DNA from: Tistlia consotensis USBA 355
GTDB taxonomy: Bacteria > Pseudomonadota > Alphaproteobacteria > Kiloniellales > DSM-21159
Reading direction: 5' to 3'
Length of the DNA: 41,638 bases
Assembly (NCBI RefSeq): GCF_900177295.1
Contig: NZ_FWZX01000042.1
Span: 5,166 to 46,803, forward strand
This document shows positions 34,719-41,638 of the stretch, piece after piece. The notes below the pieces were generated by a model. It saw only the letters and a program-made list of their open reading frames with translations, did no database searches and had not been told where the DNA came from. The translations under genes and the position numbers were made by a program. Within the stretch, counting starts at the first letter, position 1; each line of letters opens with the position of its first letter.

Positions 34719-35920
34719 AGCTGTTCGGGCTCCTGCAGAAGGTCGGCGATGCGGCGCAGGAACAGGCCGCCGCGGTGGCCGTCGGTGACCCTGTGGTCGG
34801 CGGCGAGCGACAGCTCGACCGTCGGCCGCACCGCCGGCGCGCCGTCGAGCGCGACGACCTGGTCGGACACCCGGCCGAAGCCGAGCAGGGCGACCTGGGG
34901 CGGATAGATCACGCCGAACAGGCTCTCGACGCCGCGCTCGCCCAGGCTGGAGACGGTGATCGTCGGGTCGGTCAGCTCGGAGGAGCGCAGGCCGCCGCGG
35001 CGCACCCGCTCGACCAGGTCGCGCAGCTTCGCCATCAGGGCATCGAGGTCCAGGTGGTCGACCTCGTGGATCGCCGGCGCGATCAGGCCGCCGCCGCGGA
35101 TCGCCACGGCGCTGCCGACATGGACGCCGCTGCCGGGCCGGAACGCGCCTTCCTCGTAGGTGCCGTTGAAGGCGCCGTGGTCGCGCAGGGCCAGGGCCGT
35201 GGCCTTGAGGAACAGCACGGAGATCAGCAGCCGGGCCTCGGGCGGCCGCTCGGCGTTGCGCCGGGCCAGCCAGTCGCTCGCCGCCTGCAGGTCGACCCGG
35301 GTCGCGAGGTAGTAGTGCGGGATCTCGCGCTTGGAGCGCGCCATCGCGGCGGCGATCGCCTTGCGCATCTCCTCGAGGTCGAGGCCGCGGCGCCGGGCCG
35401 GCTGCTGGGTTGCCGCCGGCGCCGCGGCCCGGGTCGTCTCGGCGGCGCGGCGCACGTCGCTGCTGACCACCGCACCCTGCGGCCCGCGCCCCTCGACCCC
35501 GGCGAGATCGACGCCGAGCGTCTCGGCGAGCCGGCGTGCCGCCGGCGAGACCCGCCGGCGCGGTCCGGCCGGGGCCGGGGAAGGCGCGGCGACGGGCGTC
35601 GGGGCGGGAGCCGAAGGAGCTGGCGCGGGGGCGGCCGGCGGCGGCGCGCTGGGGGCCGACGCGGGAGCGGCCGCGGTCGCCTCGCCCGGTGCGCCCAGGC
35701 GGGCGATCACCGTGCCGACCGGCACCTCCTCGCCCTCGGCGATCTCCAGGCTGGCGACCCTGCCGCTGTCGAAGGCCTCGATCTCGATGGCGCCCTTCTG
35801 GGTCTCGACGACGGCGATGACGTCGCCGTGGGCGACGCTGTCGCCCGGCTTGATCAGCCACTCGGCGAGCCGGCCGCTCTCCATGTCGGCGCCGAGCGAG
35901 GGCATGAGGATGTCGGCCAT
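34715..35920 (-). CDS. Dihydrolipoamide acyltransferase (E2) of a second 2-oxoacid dehydrogenase complex
   Basis: 401 residues. Lipoyl domain at about 1-76 with Lys42 in ETQKGAIEIE, Ala/Pro linker 80-118, E3-binding domain about 121-158 (VSPAARRLAETLGVDLAGV, GRGPQGAV), catalytic domain about 178-401 with ADHRVTDG (His376, Asp380). Shorter than the pdhC product and with different linkers. Acyl specificity is unclear: acetyl is plausible, branched acyl also possible. It begins 15 bases after E1-beta and ends overlapping the carrier-protein start. An E3-binding domain is kept although the operon encodes no E3, so it probably uses the lpd product from 2.8 kb or another E3. Confidence 0.93.
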   Translation of the reverse strand: MADILMPSLGADMESGRLAEWLIKPGDSVAHGDVIAVVETQKGAIEIEAFDSGRVASLEIAEGEEVPVGTVIARLGAPGEATAAAPASAPSAPPPAAPAPAPSAPAPTPVAAPSPAPAGPRRRVSPAARRLAETLGVDLAGVEGRGPQGAVVSSDVRRAAETTRAAAPAATQQPARRRGLDLEEMRKAIAAAMARSKREIPHYYLATRVDLQAASDWLARRNAERPPEARLLISVLFLKATALALRDHGAFNGTYEEGAFRPGSGVHVGSAVAIRGGGLIAPAIHEVDHLDLDALMAKLRDLVERVRRGGLRSSELTDPTITVSSLGERGVESLFGVIYPPQVALLGFGRVSDQVVALDGAPAVRPTVELSLAADHRVTDGHRGGLFLRRIADLLQEPEQL

Positions 35921-35935
35921 CGGCGTCGCGGTCCG

Positions 35936-36922
35936 TCAGCGGCCCAGGCTGCGCCGCGCCGCCGCGACGATGCCCTCGACCTGGGGCAGGGCGGCCTGCT
36001 CCAGGTGCGCGGCGTAGGGGATCGGCACCTCGAGGCCGCAGACTCGCTCGACCGGCGCATCGAGCTCCCAGAAGGCCTGCTCCATGATCCGCGCGGCGAT
36101 CTCGGCCGAGACGCCGCCGGAGCGCCAGCCCTCGTCGATCACGACGGCGCGTCGCGTCCTGGCGACGCTCGCGACGATCGTGGCGGTGTCGAGCGGGCGC
36201 AGCACGCGCAGGTCGACGACCTCGGCGGCGATGCCCTCCTCGGCCAGCTTGTCGGCGGCCTCCAGGGTCTTGTAGAGCGCGCCGCCGTAGGTCAGCAGCG
36301 AGACGTCGCTGCCCTCGCGGCGCACCGCGGCCTTGGCGATGTCGACCGGGCCGGCGTCGGCGGCCAGCGTGCCCGAGCGGTTGTAGAGCATGACGTGCTC
36401 GAAGATCAGCACCGGGTCGGGATCCTCCAGCGCCGTCCAGAGCATGCCGCGGGCATCCTCCAGGGTCGCCGGGGTCAGCACCTTGAGGCCGGGGATGTGG
36501 GCGTACCAGCCCTCCATCGAGTGCGAGTGCTGGGCGGCGAGCTGGCGGCCGGCCCCGGTCGCCATGCGGATCACCAGCGGCACGTTGAAGGCGCCGCCCG
36601 ACATGTGCAGCAGGGTCGCCGCGTTGTTGATGATCTGGTCGAGCGCCAGGAAGCTGAAGTTGACCGTCATGATCTCGACGATCGGCCGCAGGCCGCCCAG
36701 GGCGGCGCCGATGCCGATGCCGGTGAAGGCGTTCTCCGACAGCGGCGTGTCGCGGATCCGCTCCTCGCCGAACTCGGCGAGCAGGCCCTTGGAGACGGCG
36801 TAGCAGCCGCCGTAGTGGCCGACGTCCTCGCCCATCAGGAAGACCCGCTGGTCCCTGATCATGGCCTCGCGGATCGCCTGCTTGACGCACTCGCGGTAGG
36901 TCGTCTCGACGGGCTGGCTCAT
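35936..36922 (-). CDS. 2-oxoacid dehydrogenase E1 subunit beta, second complex
   Basis: 328 residues, a plain beta subunit without the lipoyl domain found on the pdhB product. [75 protein letters not shown] and [14 protein letters not shown] are E1-beta hallmarks. It forms the alpha2-beta2 E1 with the preceding gene product; its ATG overlaps the alpha stop (ATGA, 36919-36922). Confidence 0.94.
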   Translation of the reverse strand: MSQPVETTYRECVKQAIREAMIRDQRVFLMGEDVGHYGGCYAVSKGLLAEFGEERIRDTPLSENAFTGIGIGAALGGLRPIVEIMTVNFSFLALDQIINNAATLLHMSGGAFNVPLVIRMATGAGRQLAAQHSHSMEGWYAHIPGLKVLTPATLEDARGMLWTALEDPDPVLIFEHVMLYNRSGTLAADAGPVDIAKAAVRREGSDVSLLTYGGALYKTLEAADKLAEEGIAAEVVDLRVLRPLDTATIVASVARTRRAVVIDEGWRSGGVSAEIAARIMEQAFWELDAPVERVCGLEVPIPYAAHLEQAALPQVEGIVAAARRSLGR

Positions 36923-37952
36923 GACGCGGCCGCCCCCTCGCTGTAGACGAAGCGCTCGAGCTCCCCGACCGGCTCCCAGCCGCCGGCCTCGGCGAAGCGC
37001 ACCGCCTCCTCGATCTCGGCCTCGATGGCGGCCTCGATCCCGGCGAGGTCCTGCGGGTGCAGCAGGCCGGACTCCTCCAGCCAGGTGCGGAAGCGCCGGA
37101 TCGGGCCCTTGGCGCGCCAGCTCTCGACCTCCTCCTTGTCGCGGTAGAGCTGGGCGTCGAACATCGAGTGGGCGCGGAAGCGGTAGGTCTCGGCCTCGAT
37201 GAAGCGCGGGCCGTCGCCATGGCGGATCGCCGTTGCCGCGTCGCGCGCCGCGGCCTCCACGGCGACGACGTCCATGCCGTCGACCGTGACCGCGGTCAGG
37301 TTGTAGCTCGCGGCCTTGCGGGCGATCTGCGGCTCCGATTCCTCGTAGCGCAGCGCCGTTCCCATGGCGTAGCGGTTGTTCTCGCAGACGAAGAGCACCG
37401 GCAGCTTCCACAGGGCCGCCAGGTTCAGGCTCTCGTGGAAGGTGCCCTCGGCGGAGGCGCCCTCGCCGAAGAAGCAGGCGACGAGGGCTGGCTCGCCGCG
37501 CATCTTGTGGGCCAGGGCCAAGCCGGCGGCGAGCGGCAGGCCGCCGCCGACGATGGCGTTGCCGCCGTAGAAGCGGTGCGCTCTGTCGAAGAGGTGCATC
37601 GAGCCGCCGCGGCCGCGGCTGCAGCCCTCCCGCTTGCCGTACATCTCGGCCATGACCGCCGGCATCGGCACGCCGCGGGCCAGGGCGTGGCCGTGCTCGC
37701 GGTAGGTCGCGACGACCGCGTCCTCCGGCGCCAGGGCGCGCATCGCGCCGACCGCGACCGCCTCCTCGCCGTCGTAGAGATGCAGGAAGCCGCGGATCTT
37801 CTCGTAGCTGTAGAGCTCGGCGCAGCGGTCCTCGAAGCGGCGGATGCGCAGCATCTGGTGCAGCAGCTCGAGCAGGTGGCCGCGCGAGAGGTGCGGCCGC
37901 GGGGCGCGGGGATCCTCGGCAGGCGCCGGGGAGCCCGGTGGGGCTATGTCGG

Positions 37953-37956
<4 letters not shown>
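36919..37956 (-). CDS. 2-oxoacid dehydrogenase E1 subunit alpha, second complex
   Basis: 345 residues from a GTG at 37956. Thiamine diphosphate site [19 protein letters not shown]...[41 protein letters not shown] and the regulatory-loop-like [10 protein letters not shown]. Motifs fit pyruvate or acetoin dehydrogenase alpha subunits. The GTG overlaps the stop of the upstream ligase gene (GTGA, 37953-37956); no ATG lies near the conserved start. N-terminal residues 1-20 are Pro/Ala-rich. Confidence 0.93.
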
Positions 37957-39725
<1,769 letters not shown>

Positions 39726-39786
39726 GACCGGCGCGTTCCGTTGTTCTGGCATGCCGGCAGCCTGAGCCGGCGGGCGCCCGCCGGAT

Positions 39787-39800
39787 ATGACTTGAGTCAA
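39787..39800. promoter_or_regulatory. FNR/FixK-type box upstream of the ligase-dehydrogenase-carrier operon
   Basis: On the minus strand TTGACTCAAGTCAT, one mismatch from TTGAC-N4-GTCAA. A class II arrangement would put the start near 39752, leaving a 27-base leader before the ATG at 39725; no convincing -10 is visible there. It also lies upstream of the divergent secreted-protein gene. Confidence 0.55.
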
Positions 39801-39988
39801 AGGGCCGGATGCGGCCCGGCCGTGCCACCATCGGCTGTGACGATTCGTCTCCGGCTCGCCGCCGGACGGCGCGTCGACGGGTCCGGCCTTGCCATCGATA
39901 CTGGTGGCGCCCGGGATCCGGGGGGCTTCGGGGATGCCGGACGGCCGGCCGCGCCGCCTGGGACCGCTCCGAGAGGGAGGGCCGGATC

Positions 39989-40585
39989 ATGCTGCCGTCG
40001 AGACACCTTCGCGCGAGCCTCGCAGCGGCGCTGCTGGCGACCGCGGGCGGCGGGATCGCCGCCGGCCGGGCCGCAGGAGAGACCGCGCTCGATCCCTGCG
40101 CGCTCTTCACCCAGGCCGAGGCCGAGCAGGTGCTGGGCGGCAAGGTCGTGCAGCGGCACGACCAGGAGGTCGGCTTCTCGCCGGGCACGATCTGCAGCTA
40201 CGACACGGTGGCCTCCCCCGATCAGGTCGGCGGCGCCTACGGCGCCTCGCTGGAGCTCTACGACGCCGTCGTGTTCGCCCAGCAGGGCAGCTACTTCGCG
40301 TCGCCCGAGCAGTACTTCCATCGCAACCGCGAGGCCCAGGGCGCGACCCCGCCGGGGGTCGAGGACATCGCCGGGGTCGGCGAGGCCGCCTTCTGGCTGC
40401 CGGCGCCGGGCCAGCTCCACGTCCTGGACCACGGCGTCTACCTGGTGCTGAGCGTCCACGCGAACTTCCACATCCCGCCGGGGCCGAGCGACCAGGTCGA
40501 CGCCGAGGAGCGGGCCGCCGAGACCAAGGCCGCCAAGCAGCTCGCCACCGGCGTCGTGCTGCCGGCCCTCGAGACGCTGCGCTGA
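39989..40585 (+). CDS. Secreted hypothetical protein (DUF3558-like)
   Basis: 198 residues from the ATG at 39989 with GAGGGAGG upstream; the frame open to 39809 is Arg-rich and not convincing. Signal peptide about 1-30 ([25 protein letters not shown]). The mature protein starts [20 protein letters not shown], resembling the DPC-LLT-EA-VLG motif of DUF3558-like lipoproteins, and has a second Cys in GTICSYDTV that could pair with the first. The signal is followed by no clear lipobox. Function unknown. Divergent from the ligase operon, and 57 bases upstream of the phosphopantetheinyl transferase gene. Confidence 0.75.
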   Translation: MLPSRHLRASLAAALLATAGGGIAAGRAAGETALDPCALFTQAEAEQVLGGKVVQRHDQEVGFSPGTICSYDTVASPDQVGGAYGASLELYDAVVFAQQGSYFASPEQYFHRNREAQGATPPGVEDIAGVGEAAFWLPAPGQLHVLDHGVYLVLSVHANFHIPPGPSDQVDAEERAAETKAAKQLATGVVLPALETLR

Positions 40586-40642
40586 GGGCGCCGCGCGGGA
40601 CGGGCTTCACTCGCGGGCCGGGCGCTCTATGCTGCGCCGGCG

Positions 40643-41377
40643 ATGATGCTGCGAGAGAACGAGGTCCTGCTGCTCTGGCTGCCGACCGAGCCGATCGGCG
40701 AGGCGGACTGGCCCAAGCTGCGCCGGCTGCTCGACGAGGCCGAGCGGGCGCGCGCCGACCGCTTCCACTTCGAGCGCGACCGGCAGGTCTACACCGCCGC
40801 CCACGCCCTGCTGCGCGGCACGCTTTCCGAGCTGACCGGCCGCGCGCCCCAGGACTGGCGCTTCGAGGTCGGCGAGCACGGCAAGCCCGAGGCGATCCGC
40901 CGGCCCGGCGAGCCGCCGCTGCGGGTCAACATCTCGCACACCCGCGGCCTTGCCGCCGTGGCGGTGACCCTGGGGCGCGAGGTCGGGGTCGACGTCGAGT
41001 GGCTGGAGCGCGACAACGCCATCCTCAACATCGCCGGCCGCTACTTCGCGCCGGCGGAATGCGCCTACCTCCTCTCGCGGCCGGCGGCCGAGGCGACCGA
41101 CACCTTCTTCGCCTTCTGGACGCTGAAGGAGGCCTACATCAAGGCGGTCGGCAAGGGCCTGTCGCTGCCGCTCGACGCCTTCGCCTTCACCCTCGACCCG
41201 CTCGCCGTCTCCTTCGTGCCGCCGATCGAGGACGACCCCGCGAGCTGGCAGTTCCAGCGCTTCCGGCCGGGGCCGGCCCACGTCGCCGCGCTCGGCGTGC
41301 GGCAGCCGGCGGAGGCGCCGCTGGAGGTGACGGCGCGCCCGGCCGGGCTCGACGCGCTGCTGGCCCTGGCCGGCTAG
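40643..41377 (+). CDS. 4'-phosphopantetheinyl transferase, Sfp type
   Basis: 244 residues, the two-lobed Sfp/Gsp class. Metal and CoA ligands Asp117 and Glu119 in GVDVEW, and Glu163/Lys167 in FWTLKEAYIKAVGKG; VNISHTRGLAAVAV in the first lobe binds CoA phosphate. It transfers phosphopantetheine from CoA to a serine of carrier proteins. Sfp-type enzymes usually serve polyketide, peptide or special carrier proteins; the only carrier in the window is the E2-linked one at 34467. Two adjacent ATGs (40643, 40646) are both possible starts. Confidence 0.92.
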   Translation: MMLRENEVLLLWLPTEPIGEADWPKLRRLLDEAERARADRFHFERDRQVYTAAHALLRGTLSELTGRAPQDWRFEVGEHGKPEAIRRPGEPPLRVNISHTRGLAAVAVTLGREVGVDVEWLERDNAILNIAGRYFAPAECAYLLSRPAAEATDTFFAFWTLKEAYIKAVGKGLSLPLDAFAFTLDPLAVSFVPPIEDDPASWQFQRFRPGPAHVAALGVRQPAEAPLEVTARPAGLDALLALAG

Positions 41378-41452
41378 GAGCCTGTCCGGCTAAAGGCGCG
41401 GCGGTTTGGGCGGCTGGGGGTGGTGGCTTGTCGAGCGGTGCATGTCTGGTGG

Positions 41453-41638
41453 TCAGGCGGTGCGTGCGATGAGGAGCTTTGCGAGGTTGTGGACGGTGCA
41501 GACGAGGGCCCACTCGTGACGGACCTTGGCGTATCCGCGCAACAGGAACTGGCGGAAGCCCCTGGCCGCCTTGATCTGGCCGAACACCGGCTCGACGACC
41601 TGCTTCCTGAGGCGGTATCGGCTGCGCCGGCCGGCGCG
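41453..41638 (-). mobile_element. IS1182-like transposase, C-terminal end (runs out of the window)
   Basis: Reading the minus strand from the window edge gives 61 codons ending at TGA (41455-41453), with YRLRKQVVEPVFGQIKAARG and GFRQFLLRGYAKVRHEWALV followed by CTVHNLAKLL. This is the C-terminal signature of IS1182-type DDE transposases (VEPVFGQIK-ARGFR-FLLRG). The start lies beyond base 41638, so intactness is unknown. The element's end probably lies in 41378-41452, just after the transferase stop; CCGGCTA occurs at 41370 and again at 41386, but a terminal inverted repeat cannot be confirmed without the other end. Confidence 0.82.

Noticed and set aside
34467-37220. Single 917-codon minus-strand frame ending in the ACP
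   Set aside because: Only the last 83 codons are protein-like; the rest is a shifted frame of E1-beta and E2. Not a fusion protein.

Overview
This is a very GC-rich stretch of a chromosome, almost certainly from an alphaproteobacterium of the Rhodospirillales type. Pointers are a pyruvate dehydrogenase E1-beta that carries its own lipoyl domain, a PAS_5 protein, a DUF1523 protein, HWE/HisKA_2-type signalling, and intergenic palindromes of the kind common in this class. Genes are tightly packed with frequent ATGA/GTGA overlaps. No rRNA, tRNA or CRISPR array was recognised. The window opens inside pdhB and closes inside an IS1182-like transposase.

Region 1 (1-4.2 kb) is the housekeeping pyruvate dehydrogenase operon: pdhB (5' end missing), pdhC and lpd. 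The remaining lipoyl-domain DNA of pdhB matches pdhC over 95 bases. Region 2 (4.4-16.8 kb) is an amine/polyamine uptake and oxidation island: a MocR/GntR regulator, a divergent enolase-superfamily enzyme, an aldehyde dehydrogenase, a PuuB-like FAD amine oxidase, a complete PotD-PotA-PotB-PotC-type ABC transporter and a GMC alcohol dehydrogenase. A 16-base motif plus a downstream GACCA is shared by the mocR/enolase intergenic region and the region before the binding-protein gene, suggesting one regulon. Region 3 (16.9-20.1 kb) has ribF overlapping a flavin reductase gene, then a NupC-type nucleoside transporter. Between 2.6 and 18.8 kb nearly every larger gap holds a long palindromic repeat (three recurring families plus one mosaic); none was seen in the following 22 kb.

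Region 4 (20.2-27.3 kb) is signalling and redox: a CHASE3 histidine kinase, a single-domain receiver, a receiver-HisKA_2 kinase, a c-type cytochrome with a Met/Gly-rich tail, a DUF1523 membrane protein, a chalcone-isomerase-like secreted protein, and an aerotaxis receptor split into a PAS gene and an overlapping MCP gene. Region 5 (27.5-34.5 kb) has an Hsp20-Lon pair, a LysR regulator divergent from a quinone oxidoreductase, a secreted hypothetical protein, a PAS_5 protein and a fructosamine kinase.

Region 6 (34.5-41.4 kb) is the most unusual. It is a five-gene minus-strand operon encoding an acetyl-CoA-synthetase-like ligase, a second E1-alpha/E1-beta/E2 2-oxoacid dehydrogenase, and a dedicated acyl carrier protein translationally coupled to E2. 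An Sfp-type phosphopantetheinyl transferase that could activate the carrier protein lies close by. FNR/FixK-type boxes (TTGA-N6-TCAA or one mismatch) lie before this operon, the cytochrome gene and the split aerotaxis receptor, which suggests a common low-oxygen theme. All functions are read from sequence motifs and context; no database search was possible.
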